Source: Wurfbainia villosa (taxonomy: Eukaryota > Streptophyta > Magnoliopsida > Zingiberales > Zingiberaceae). From it: a DNA stretch of 64,000 bases. Made by a program: the position numbers and the translations under genes. This document shows positions 46,430 through 57,886 of the stretch, in pieces. The notes below the pieces were generated by a model. It ran no database searches, was not told the origin of the DNA, and worked only from the letters and a program-made list of their open reading frames with translations. The first letter of the stretch is position 1, and the number at the start of each line of letters is the position of its first letter. The stretch spans positions 128,167,272 to 128,231,271 of the forward strand of contig CM045989.1 in assembly GCA_025175895.1 (NCBI GenBank), given 5' to 3'.

Positions 46430-48642
46430 TGTTAGTAATATATGAGAGATGTCCTAAGGCAATCGCCTTATGTATGAACCATTTATATGATAAATGAAGA
46501 TTCACTATTTGAGTATACATGTTTAATGTATTTGATTGGATCTTAAACTCATTTACTGAATGTCCACGATACGATTCACGGCATGAGAGAATTTGTGATT
46601 GGATCACAACTAGTGAGTATCTCTACATGTGTAATTGTGATGTATCGGAATTATCCCTAGTCGATGAATTGATGGATTTGGACACCATCAATTCTGTCGA
46701 GACTAGCACGAGGTATACTCCTTGGTGTATCCAAGCAGCTGATTCTCACTGCCTGGAGACATAGTGATGTCCGGAGTTAATCATGGATGCTAGTTATGGT
46801 AACTAGTTCATTGGAGTGACCAGCCGTAAGACTTCATATGGTTCTCTGCATATATAGATATGTCAATGAAGTTCTTACTGTGGCTTAAGTGCGATGTTCC
46901 TTTGACTTGCGGTATTCAAGTCATCTTGATCATGGAGACTTATGCTTTGACATCTTAAGCAAACATCTCTGAGGAGATGTGGACCCGGGATGATTGGGTA
47001 TAAGTCGAAGTGATCGAAGGTGTTTGAATAGCCTATAAAGGATTCACCACTCCTTGCGAGGAGATGTATACCCATGGCCTCTCGTCGGATTGTTACTAAA
47101 GTCTTTGGCCAAAGCATTACATGTTTAGAGTAAGGTACTCTTCGATACATGTGGAGTAACTAGAATCCGTAGGACGAGGAAATGATACTTGGGCTAGGTG
47201 TGACGTAGTCAGCCTAGTGGGGACTGACACAATAGACCATGTCCTGAACCAAGTGGGTATAAGATGAGTGAAGGGAATGGGGCACGATTCATTCAAGCTA
47301 CTGAAGGGTTTCAGAAATAGTTCTGGATCAACCGTTGATCTTTTCGGTTAATTGGGGATCATGATGTACTACTAGGTGCCACTCATGATCGTTCTATAAT
47401 TAATGGTTAATTATAGACGGCCAACATAAACCGAGAACCTATTTGGTCACACGCACAACGAGTGTAATCCAAAGGATTTAAAACGAGCTTGAGAATGAGA
47501 TTCTCAGACCGAGAGACACTATGTTTGGTTGGACCAAACATAAAGCGAGCATGAAATTGTTTCAGTCGCAATGGAAGCGTGGATGGGCAGTGTCTTATGA
47601 AGACATAATGGATGGACCAAAATGGTTTGGTTCTAATCCAATGGATGAGAATAAACCAAAGGGTTTGGTTTATATTAAACGAATGAACCAAAGGTTGGTT
47701 CGGTTCGTTTTAACTTAAAATAAACCATCATGGTTTGGTTTATTTTAACTTATCTTAATGGAGCGGGTTAACGGGCCTAATGGTTATGATTTAATAACCA
47801 TTAAGAGAATTAGTTCTCTATAAAATAGGGCTTAAGGGTTTTTTGTGAAAACCTAATTTGAGGCAACCCTAATTGGCCAACCCATCCTCCTTGTTGTTGG
47901 CGTCAACAACAAGGGCTGCCGCCCAACTTCATTGAGCTGCTGCCATCTCCTTGTCGGCGTCCAAGTTTCGGCCGGTGAACCTCCGGCGACCCTCCGGTGA
48001 TCTCCCTTGGGTTCGGTGTAAAGGTGAGCCTCCATCTCTTCTTTAGCCGGCGCCTATTTCCTCCACCAAAGCTGTCCAGTTTTCTGGACAGCTTCTTCTC
48101 CTCTCGTCGGAGCGTCGTTTGGACGACGGTTAGTGCTCCGACAGCGGATAACATACCGGGGATTTGATCTCCGGTAATCCTCTGAGGTGGAGGACGAAGG
48201 ATTCGTCAATCGGTTGACGAATACCTCTCCGGAGAAGCAAGTCTTGAGGACTTGTTTTAGGTCCGAATTTGGATTCGGACCGTGATCATCTCTCGATCAC
48301 GTCGTCTTCAACACGAGGCTAGTAACCCGTACGAAGACGAAGCTCGTGACTTAGCGAAGTCATCCCGAGGAGCTCGGCGTGGATACGGATAGAGACGATT
48401 CTTACGAGAATCGTTCCGGTTGATGCCGTTCCCGCTACACGTCATACGGAAGGTATAACGTAGTTTAATTTCTTTTATTGCAATTTTAATTTACGGTTAT
48501 GTCTACACTTGTTGTAATAGCATGCGTGTGTTGTGTGTGTTGTAATAAATAGGAGTATTTATTATTTTTATTGCTTCCGCTGTGCTCATGTTTACGAAAC
48601 ATCATCGAACACACACACGCCGCGGTGCCGGAAACCCAACAG
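46430..48642 (+). repeat. D 5' LTR (2,213 bp)
   Basis: TGTTAGTAATATATG to GGAAACCCAACA. TATA box (CTCTATAAAATAGGG) at 47,819-47,825; the downstream transcribed part contains GGTGAACCTCCGGCG and a hairpin CTGTCCAGTTTTCTGGACAG at 48,069-48,088. A GGTTTGGTTTA repeat lies just upstream of the TATA box (47,620-47,755). Confidence 0.93.
47819..47825 (+). promoter_or_regulatory. TATA box of D (also at 54,942-54,948)
   Basis: TATAAAATAGGG in both LTRs, preceded by AT-rich sequence and GGTTTGGTTTA repeats. Fits the orientation set by PBS and PPT. Confidence 0.7.
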
Positions 48643-48643
48643 T

Positions 48644-48657
48644 GGTATCAGAGCCCA
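48644..48657 (+). other. PBS of D, initiator tRNA-Met type
   Basis: TGGTATCAGAGCCC one base after the LTR end. Confidence 0.95.
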
Positions 48658-49934
48658 GGTTGTGTTTCGACATAATCGTAAAATTGGTTTTGCGATAGTC
48701 ATAATGTATTTCTGGAAATTTTCTAAATTTTGGAAATTTAGAAGTATTTATGGAAATTTTTCAATTTTGGAAAGTCTAGAAGTATTTATGGAAATCTTCC
48801 ACTTTTGGAAAGTTGGAAGTATTTATGGAAATTGATATTTTCCATAAATAAAATATTTGATTAGATTCTGGAAATTTGTTTCCTAATTTAATCTTGATTT
48901 GATTTGGGAAATCAAATCTTTAAAATATTTTATTTCCATAAGTAGTTTTGAAGATTTAGGAAATTGGTTTCCTAAATAGATTTTCCTTAATCAAATAATT
49001 CCATGAATAAAATATGTGATTAGATTTGGAAATTTGTTTCCTAATTTAATTATGATTTGATTTGGAGAATCAAATCTTAAACATATTTTAATTCCATAAA
49101 TAGTTATGACATATAAGGAAATATTGTACATGACATAATTGTATGACATGTAGTTGCATTAGATGCATAACATAATGCCATGCGTGTCGTGACATGTAGA
49201 TGTATGCCATGTATGCCATGCCATGTAGATAATAGTTATTTGCATGCAAAGAGGATGAGACATAAAAACCCTTAATCAATATTAAAGCCTACACCTTCCA
49301 TTAATATGGTTAGAACCAGAGTTCTGTTTCTTGTTTGGGTTGTTGGACTCTCTCCAAGCCCGGCTCGAACCTGAATATGTTCAAACCATGGAATAGTTTA
49401 ATACTAATATGGTAAGAGTCAGAGGTCAATCGTTAACTTTGGTTGTTGGACTCTCTCCAAGCTGGGCTAATTGGTTGAATGCGCTCTAACCATATTAAAA
49501 CTATGTCCTGATTAATGGGTTGGCTTTAACCTGGAGCATCGGCTTGTTGGACTCTCTCCAAGGTCGATGTAAAGGGAGGTGAAGTTGGGTGCTATGCATA
49601 TGATGCATACTTGTTAATGTGTTAACAACCCGATGTATGTGTGAACATTCAATTAGTTGATAGCACATTGTGATAGTTGCATATACGTGATATGCAATCG
49701 GTATAGATGATACCTACCGTCGTAGTTATGAATGGCTTGTTGGACTCTCTCCAAGGTTGTTCATAACTATGATGGATATCAGCCCATTCGGAGATGGACC
49801 TACAATCTCCCGAAGTGATTTTGGGGTTTTTGAAATTCGAAAAATGATTGGGATTTATAAATGTATATTGATGCATTTTAAAATCATCTTTCTCATATAT
49901 GCTCGTTTTGTATTTCTAAGTTAATATATTGATC
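48658..49934 (+). other. D leader (1.28 kb, non-coding) with repeats
   Basis: Holds three AT-rich tandem units of GAAGTATTTATGGAAAT at 48,715-48,840 and further GGAAATTTG/AATCAAATC repeats to 49,110, then the four 19-mers listed separately. No frame. In copia elements the leader carries dimerisation and packaging signals, so structured repeats here are of interest. Confidence 0.7.
49340..49755 (+). repeat. Four copies of a 19-mer in the D leader
   Basis: TTGTTGGACTCTCTCCAAG occurs exactly at 49,340, 49,443, 49,545 and 49,737. Flanks are looser: AATATGGTTAGA before and CTAACCATATT after, which can pair, so each 19-mer would be presented in a loop. Confidence 0.92.
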
Positions 49935-50312
49935 ATGATGTGTTTGAATTTGCGTTCCATTTTGGATTCAAATAAATTGACTGGGCCAAGTTTCATGGAC
50001 TGGCTTAGAAGCTTGAGAATTGTTCTCAAGGTTGAAAAGCTTGCAAATGTCCTCGAAGCGCCTCTTCCCGCCCGTCCTGGTGACGATGCAACTCTGGACC
50101 AATTGTTGGCCTATCAGAAACATGTGAGTGATTCTGAACAAATGAGTTGCATCATGCTAGCCGCGATGGAACCCAAGCTACGAAAGCAGCATGAGCATAT
50201 GGATGCTCATATCGTGATCCTTCATCTTTGTGAGTTGGTTGATGAGCAAGTGAGATTGAAGGTTGAAGTCTCAGCTCCTCTTCACCTCGAGATGCTAGAA
50301 GGTTCATCGTAG
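49935..50312 (+). pseudogene. D gag, N-terminal part
   Basis: Start ATG at 49,935. The text SILDSNKLTGPSFMDWLRSL and IVLKVEKLANVLEAPLP is a copia gag head (DUF4219/UBN2 type), and CIMLAAMEPKLRKQHEHMDA follows. Stops at 50,312, about 125 codons; copia gag with knuckle is usually about 250 or more. The rest, including a knuckle remnant (CHHYGKE near 50,470), is in other frames. Confidence 0.8.
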
Positions 50313-53300
50313 TCTTGCTCAATATCTTTGAAGGCTGTGGAGTCTTCGAGAAGCATGGCGAGGGGCGGTGCTATTAGTTGATTCCTCGAAGAAAGGTTCT
50401 AAGAGGAAGTCAAAGGAACAGAAGGAAAGAAGAGAAAGGCTAAGAAAGGTAGAACTAGCACAAAGGAAACTTGCCATCATTATGGCAAGGAGAGGCCATT
50501 CTTGAAGAAAGTGCAAGATTTATCTTGAGTCAGTGAAGAAGGATAAGGCATCGGATGCCCCATCTTCTTGAAATCTTCTTTATTGATTGTCATTCTATTT
50601 CCTCGGACACTTGGGTATTTGATCTTTGGGTGTGGCTCACATATATGTAATGACATACATGGGCTAAGGAATAGAAGAAGACTCGTCGAGGAGAGTCAAA
50701 TTTACGTGTTGGGAATGGAGCAAGATTCTTTGCACTTCGCCATCGGAGCGTATTTGTTGGAACTCCTGTAGGACTTGTCTTAGCTTGGACAATTGCTTTT
50801 ATATTCCTTCGTTGATAAAGAACATCATTTCTATTTCTTGTTAAATAGAAATGGTTTCCATTTGACGTTTAGTAACAATTGTTGTTACATAACTTTGAAT
50901 GGAGTTCTTTATGGGATGGAACTTTAAGCAATGGTGTTTATCGTTGGGCGTATCCGGTGACATTTTCAATATCGAGCGAGCAACAAGTGCTCGAAAGGAT
51001 AATCAAATAGACTCCTATATGTGGCATTGTCGTCTTGGCCATGTAAGCAAGAAACACATGTCGAATTACACGATGTGGAATTGGAATCGTTGAATTGGAT
51101 TCATACGATACATGCGAATCATGCTTAAAAGGCAAGATGACTAAGTTACCTTTCTTTGGAAAGGTGAGCAGTGGGAGAGTTACTAGGTCTAATACATGCG
51201 TGTATGTGGACCTATGTCGACTCAAGCTTTAGGAGGCTATAGCTACTTCATTACCTTCACCGATGATCACTCACGGTTTGGGTATGTGTTCTTGATGAAA
51301 CACAAGTCTGAAGCCTTTGAAAGGTTCAAAGAATTCAGAAATGAAGTAGAGAAACAACATGACAAAGTATTAAAATACTTGATCGGATCGAGGTGGTAGA
51401 TACTTAAGTCAAGAGTTTCTTGATTATCTAAGAGACAATGGCATATTGTCTCAATGGACTCCGCCTATACACCACAAAGATAATGGTGTATCCGAGAGGC
51501 ATAATCGACCTTGTTGGACATGGTCAGTCAATGATGAATCATGCAACTCTTCCCAAGTCCTTTTGGGTTATGCACTTCGCATACCGTTTAATTGTTAAAT
51601 GTAATGCCTACCAAGGTAGTCTCAACTACTCCATATGAGATATGGAATGGTAAGAAACCTCATGTATCTTACTTGAAGATATGGGGTTGTCTCGCTTATG
51701 TGAAGCTGATCAGACGTATAAATTGGATGCTAAGTCCGATAAATGTCTATTTATTGGATACCCTAAGGAAACAAGGGGTTACCAATTCTATCATCTGTGG
51801 AACAAAAGGTGTTTGTTTCAAGGCATGTGTTTCTAGAGAAAGAGTTTCTCTTGCAAGAAAACAGTGGGAGTGTCGTCGAGCTTGAGGAGGCTCGAGAGAC
51901 TCAAATAGACATTGATGAGATACCTGGTGAAGCACAACAGCCGACAACTCATAGTGATGAGCAATGGACTTATTGTAACACCACATCTTCGTAGATCCGT
52001 AGAACACGCAATATTCCCGAGAGATATGGATTTCGTAAGTGAATCGAACGACGTGTTACTCATTGATGATGAGGAGCCTACCAGCTTATGAAGAAGTGCC
52101 GATAAGTTCGTAAAGGGATAAGTGGCTTGGTGCCATGAAGTCGGAAATGGATTCCATGTACGAAAACCAAGTTTGGAACTTGGTTGACCCACCTGAAGGC
52201 ATAAAGCCTATAGGGTGCTATTGGGTTTTCAAGAAGAAAACCGTCATGGATGGTTATGTGATTACCTATAAGGCTAGATTGGTGGCGAAATGATATCGTC
52301 AAAATCATGGTGTTGATTATGACGAAACCTATTCGCCTGTAGCTATGCTTAAATCCATTCGGATGCTCCTGGCCATAGCGGCTCATTATGATTATGAGAT
52401 ATGGCAGATGGATGTGAAAACAGCTTTCCTTAATGGAAACTTGCTCGAGGACGTGTATATGATACGACTGAGGGTTTCACATCGGTTGATAAAACCAAGG
52501 TATGCAAGCATGACGATCCATTTATGGATTGAAGCAAGCATCCAGAGTCGAATATCCGCTTGATGAGACAATCAAAAAGTTTGATTTCTCACAAAATCCA
52601 GACGAACCTTGTGTGTACAAGAAGGTTAGTGGGAGTGCAATCGTGTTCCTAGTATTGTATGTCGATGACATATTACTTATAGGAAACGATGTGTCAATCT
52701 TACTGCTAAGGTTTGGTTATCCAAGACATTCTCCATGAAAGATCGGGAGAAGCAACCTACATCCTGGGATTAAGATCTATAGAGATAGATCAAACGGTTG
52801 CTTGGTCTTTCGCAGCCTACATATATAGACCGAGTGCAAAGAGGTTTAGCATGTCGGAATCCAAGAAAGGTTATCCGCCCATCGTGCATGGGGAACACCT
52901 TTCAAGTCTATGTGTCCGCCATTTAAGATGAGAGGATTTGCATGAGTAAGATTCCTATGCATCCGCAATAGGATCTATCATGTATGCTATGTTATGTACG
53001 AGGCCCGATGTATCGTGACGCTCGAGTGTCACGAGCAGATACCAATCCGATCCAGAATGGATCATTGGTAGTATTAAGACGATCCTTAAGTACTTGAGAA
53101 GAACTAAGGATGTGTTCCTAATATATGGAGAAGGGTACATGGTGATACGTGGGTATACGGATGCTGATCCGCATGCAAGGATGATTCCATGTCTTAGTCC
53201 GGTATGTATTCACCTAGAATGGAGGCGCAATAAGTTGGAAAGGTTCCAAGCTTGACACTATAGCGGATTCTCGCCACTAAGGCGAATCACGTTGCGACTG

Positions 53301-53547
53301 GCGACAAAGGAAGCGGTTTGGATCAAGTAGTTCATCTATGAACTTGATGTGGTCTCATCAATGATCCAAACATGTGCTTCGCCGCTATCATCTTATCAGA
53401 GAGATCATAAGTAGGAACGAAATACAAATCGAGAAAATTCCCACTGAAAGGAACTTAGCGGATCCTTTGACTAAAGCATTACCTCAAAGTAAGTTTGAGG
53501 GTCATGTTAGAGCTTATGATATTGGATACCGTAGCGATTGGCATTAG
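50313..53547 (+). pseudogene. D pol: protease, integrase, RT, RNase H, all frameshifted
   Basis: In order: protease near 50,615 (GCGSHICND; the catalytic Asp segment is damaged), gag-preintegrase near 51,020 (MWHCRLGHVSKKHMSN), integrase core from 51,196 (VCGPMSTQALGGYSYFITF; the first catalytic Asp lies in a broken frame), RT from 52,137 (MKSEMDSMYENQVWN, MDVKTAFLNGN, YVDD at 52,659-52,670), and RNase H ending RYHLIREIISRNEI, LADPLTKALPQSKFEG and TAG at 53,547. Breaks are mostly 1-2-base gaps, one every 100-300 bp, rather than substitutions. The same style of gap is seen in the adjoining part of the 3' LTR. Confidence 0.85.
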
Positions 53548-53561
53548 GCCAAGTGGGAGTC
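53548..53561 (+). other. Polypurine tract of D
   Basis: GCCAAGTGGGAGTC immediately before the 3' LTR; AAGTGGGAG is the usual plant copia tract. Confidence 0.85.
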
Positions 53562-55767
53562 TGTTAGTAATATATGAGAGATGTCCTAAGGCAATCGCCT
53601 TATGTATGAACCATTTATATGATAAATGAAGATTCACTATTTGAGTATACATGTTTTATGTATTTGATTGATCTTAAACTCATTTACTGAATGTCCACGA
53701 TACGATTCACAGCATGAGAGAATTTGTGATTGGATCACAACTAGTGAGTATCTCTACATGTGTAATTGTGATGTATCTAATTATCCTAGTCGATGAATTG
53801 ATGGATTTGGACACCATCAATTCGCCGAGACTAGCACGAGGTATACCCTTGGTGTATCCAAGCATTGATTCTCACCGGGCCGAGACATAGTGATGTCCGA
53901 GTTAATCGTGGATGCTAGTTATGGTAACTAGTTCATTGGAGTGACCACCGTAAGACTTCATATGGTTCTCTCTGCATATATAGATATGTCAATGAAGTTC
54001 TTCTTGTGGCTTAAGTGCGATGTTCCTTTGACTTGCGGTATTCAAGTCATCTTGATCATGGAGACTTATGCTTTGACATCTTAAGCAAACATCTCCGAGG
54101 AGATGTGGACCCGGATGATTGGGTATAAGTCAAGTGATCAAGGTGTTTGAATAGCCTATAAAGGATTCACCACTCCTTGCGAGGAGATGTATACCCATGG
54201 CCTCTCGTCGGATTGTTACTAAAGTCTTTGGCCAAAGCATTACATGTTTAGAGTAAGGTACTCTTCGATACATGTGGAGTAACTAGAATCCGTAGGACGA
54301 GGAAATGATAATTGGGCTAGGTGTGACATAGTTAGCCTAGTGGGGACTGACACAATAGACCATGTCCTGAACCAAGTGGGTATAAGATGAGTGAAGGGAA
54401 TGGGGCACGATTCATTCAAGCTACTGAAGGGTTTCAGAAATAGTTCTGGATCAACCGTTGATCTTTTCGGTTAATTGGGGATCATGATGTACTACTAGGT
54501 GCCACTCATGATCGTTCTATAATTAATGGTTAATTATAGACGGCCAACATAAACCGAGAACCTATTTGGTCACACGCACAACGAGTGTAATCCAAAGGAT
54601 TTAAAACGAGCTTGAGAATGAGATTCTCAGACCGAGAGACACTATGTTTGGTTGGACCAAACATAAAGCGAGCATGAAATTGTTTCAGTCGCAATGGAAG
54701 CGTGGATGGGCAGTGTCTTATGAAGACATAATGGATGGACCAAAATGGTTTGGTTCTAATCCAATGGATGAGAATAAACCAAAGGGTTTGGTTTATATTA
54801 AACGAATGAACCAAAGGTTGGTTCGGTTCGTTTTAACTTAAAATAAACCATCATGGTTTGGTTTATTTTAACTTATCTTAATGGAGCGGGTTAACGGGCC
54901 TAATGGTTATGATTTAATAACCATTAAGAGAATTAGTTCTCTATAAAATAGGGCTTAAGGGTTTTTGTGAAAACCTAATTTGAGGCAACCCTAATTGGCC
55001 GCCCAACCCATCCTCCTTGTTGTTGGCGTCAACAACAAGGGCTGCCGCCCAACTTCATTGAGCTGCTGCCATCTCCTTGTCGGCGTCCAAGTTTCGGCCG
55101 GTGAACCTCCGGCGACCCTCCGGTGATCTCCCTTGGGTTCGGTGTAAAGGTGAGCCTCCATCTCTTCTTTAGCCGGCGCCTATTTCCTCCACCAAAGCTG
55201 TCCAGTTTTCTGGACAGCTTCTTCTCCTCTCGTCGGAGCGTCGTTTGGACGACGGTTAGTGCTCCGACAGCGGATAACATACCGGGGATTTGATCTCCGG
55301 TAATCCTCTGAGGTGGAGGACGAAGGATTCGTCAATCGGTTGACGAATACCTCTCCGGAGAAGCAAGTCTTGAGGACTTGTTTTAGGTCCGAATTTGGAT
55401 TCAGACCGTGATCATCTCTCGATCACGTCGTCTTCAACACGAGGCTAGTAACCCGTACGAAGACGAAGCTCGTGGCTTGGCGAAGTCATCCCGAGGAGCT
55501 CGGCGTGGATACGGATAGAGACGATTCTTACGAGAATCGTTCCGGTTGATGCCGTTCCCGCTACACGTCATACGGAAGGTATAACGTAGTTTAATTTCTT
55601 TTATTGCAATTTTAATTTACGGTTATGTCTACACTTGTTGTAATAGCATGCGTGTGTTGTGTGTGTTGTAATAAATAGGAGTATTTATTATTTTTATTGC
55701 TTCCACTGTGCTCATGTTTACGAAACATGATCGAACACACACACGCCGCGGTGCCGGAAACCCAACA
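53562..55767 (+). repeat. D 3' LTR (2,206 bp)
   Basis: Same ends as the 5' LTR. From 53,650 to about 54,130 it lacks single or paired bases at about ten points relative to the 5' LTR; beyond that only a handful of substitutions appear. Confidence 0.93.
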
Positions 55768-55772
55768 GGTCT

Positions 55773-56597
55773 TCTATTCCTATCATTTGATTTGTTAAAA
55801 TGAAAACCTTTTAAAGCACGCCTTACCCTCCTTACCATATATGCTTCTTCCGTGCTATCCTTGGAGGAGGAGGAGGATGCTTCATCATCTGAGGAGGAGG
55901 GGATTTCCATCTTCTTCTTCCCCTTGTTTGCCATCAAAGCTACTCCTCTTGAAGGTTGGATTTTTGGCTCTTCTTGTATACCTTCAAGCCTTGTTTCATG
56001 AAGCTCCATGGTTGAGAAGAATTCCTCCAAGGTACTTACTTCCAAGTTCTTGGAGATGTAGAACGAATCCACCATAGAGCTCCATCTTGAGGACCGGGGA
56101 AAGGAATCTATGGCCTTCATTACCATATCCCGATTGGAGAGCTTTTCTCCTACACTTGTTAGCCCAATTAATATTTCTTTAAATCTAGAATGTAGAGAAG
56201 TTACCTTTTCTCCCTTTTCAAGTTTAATATTTGATAGTTGGGAGCGGAGGAGGTCTCTTCTTGCTAGATTTGCCTCCGAAGTGCCTTCATGAAGCTCTAC
56301 TAGCTTCTCCCACATCTCCTTGGCACTTAGGCATTCTCCAATTCTATTTATTTCTTGTTGAGGAAGCACATTGTATAGATGGTGCTTGGCTTTTGAGTTT
56401 GCAAGGTGCTCCTCTCTTTGCCTCTTGGTCCATCTTGACTTTTCTATTGGATTCCCCTCTTCATCCCTAGGCAAAACGAAACCGAATTCCATTGTAATCA
56501 TAATATCAAAATCCGTTTCAAAAAATACCTCCATTCGCTTCTTCCACTAAGCGAATTCTCCTTCAAACATCGGTGGATGAATGTTGGAGCCGGCCAT
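55773..56597 (-). pseudogene. B gag, N-terminal part
   Basis: ATG at 56,597, 48 bp past the PBS (MAGSNIHPPMFEGEF). An in-frame TAG at 56,549-56,547 lies in the DUF4219 region, after which the frame is open: WKKRMEVFFETDFDIM, RWTKRQREEHLANSKAK, then UBN2 (LSAKEMWEKLVELHEGT, LRSQLSNIKLEKGEKV, FSTMELHETRLEGIQ). Ser/acidic text follows up to the D insertion (ALKGFHFNKSNDRN). The gene would join the piece at 46,424-45,541. Function in the family: particle protein; no enzyme follows. Confidence 0.85.
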
Positions 56598-56644
56598 TTT
56601 GAATGTTGCTTGTTGTGGCGGTTAGTCCTCGACAAGCTTTCCTT

Positions 56645-56657
56645 GGCTCTGATACCA
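56645..56657 (-). other. PBS of B, initiator tRNA-Met type
   Basis: Minus strand TGGTATCAGAGCC, two bases past the 5' LTR. Confidence 0.92.
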
Positions 56658-56659
56658 CT

Positions 56660-57886
56660 TGTTGGGAGATCGGGACGGCCGGCTAGAGGGGGGTGAATAG
56701 CCCTCTTACGATGGATGTCGGAATTCTCTCGTTCGTTTGCTCGTCTACACAATAGTTAGCGCAAGCGGAAGCATAAACAATAAGGACAAAGCAATAAACG
56801 AAAATACAAACGCTAACAAAGAAGATGTAACGTGGTTCACGGCTACTCCACTAATCCACGATCCCGATTCGTCCGAGGTGAATCACTCCTCTAAAGCCAA
56901 TCACTATTGGTCTCTCCTTTGCACCAAGCTAGGTGGAGGTAACCTTTACAATCAAGAGCACTCTTCTTACAATAAGAATGGAGTAAAAACAAGTAAGAAG
57001 AGTTTAGAGCTTGTGGGGCACTAGGAAGATCACTTAGAGCATAAGCATTAGCCTCTCAAAGGCTCACACCCTCTCTTTTTATAGAGAGAGCTGATTTCTT
57101 CCCGTTGGCCGCCACCAGTCGACTGCTGCCCTTGGAAGTCGACTGTCGTCACTACAACGACCTCCGAACATGTCAGATCCCGACCGTTGTAGTCCAACGG
57201 AACTCTTGGCAATGATCGATGGACCTCACCAATCATCGCCTCCATAGTCGATCGCCTACGGCCACGAGCGTTCAAGTTCGACATCCTATGGCGCGATCGC
57301 CATTCCATGATGTAGTCGATCACGGGCATAAACCCATCACGGATATACTGAACACATTCATCGAGGGCCGATCGCCATTACATGGCATGCGATCGGTGTC
57401 AGGTGAAACTCAAACTTAACATAAGTTTGAGCTTCCGGCGGTCGGGTAAACCTTAACCCTTGCGGTCAAGTCTCCGACACCCAGCCATTCGGCCAAGTTC
57501 ACCTAATGAGCTACTTACATTTCACTCATTCTCTCATCTCACTCGAAGTCCCTCGCCGAAGCTCTCTTCGCTCGGGCACGCCTCTAAAGATCAGACGGCC
57601 TCGCAATGCTCCTTCGCGTCTCTTGCCTCAGAAGTCTGCTTCCTTGGCTTCACTTCAAGTCATCTCGTCCGGCGGTCCCTCGGATGCTCCAAGCGCACGA
57701 CTTTCGCAAAGTCATCCTTCACCGACTCAAGGACCGAGGTTGTGAGGGTGAACCCGCAAAGGCTCGATGTGCGAATTACTAAGTCCTGCAAGACTCCAAC
57801 GCACATATCAAATAACAATATCATCCTAACTTAAACCCTTTGCCACACACATCAAAACCTTATCATGATAAGAGATTGCCCTAACA
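56660..57886 (-). repeat. B 5' LTR (1,227 bp)
   Basis: Plus orientation TGTTGGGAGATCGGG to GCCCTAACA, bordered by TSD CCTAT. TATA box at 57,083-57,077 (minus). Two perfect or near-perfect CAGTCGACTG sites at 57,115-57,150, about 35-70 bp upstream of TATA. A matching TTGGGAGATCGGGACGG end occurs in the 3' LTR. Confidence 0.9.

Larger units (their letters stand above)
46430..55767 (+). mobile_element. Copia (Ty1) element D, complete, innermost
   Basis: 9.3 kb with LTRs 46,430-48,642 and 53,562-55,767 and a perfect TSD GGTCT at 46,425-46,429 and 55,768-55,772. PBS at 48,644, PPT at 53,548. All copia domains are present in order but interrupted by many small indels. The LTRs are nearly identical outside the first 570 bp of the 3' LTR, so insertion was recent. 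Confidence 0.95.
43042..57886 (-). mobile_element. Gag-only copia-type element B (split by D)
   Basis: Inserted in A with TSD CCTAT at 43,037-43,041 and 57,887-57,891. Minus strand: 5' LTR 57,886-56,660, PBS 56,657-56,645, gag 56,597-55,773 and 46,424-45,541 (split by D), non-coding 45,540-44,331, a captured gag fragment, and 3' LTR 44,222-43,042. No pol. Without D it is about 5.5 kb. It belongs to the same family as copies 1, 2, C and E. Confidence 0.88.

Noticed and set aside
47407..47718. 94- and 65-codon ORFs repeated at 54,530-54,841
   Set aside because: Located in the two LTRs of D, on opposite strands over the same bases, and with no domain.
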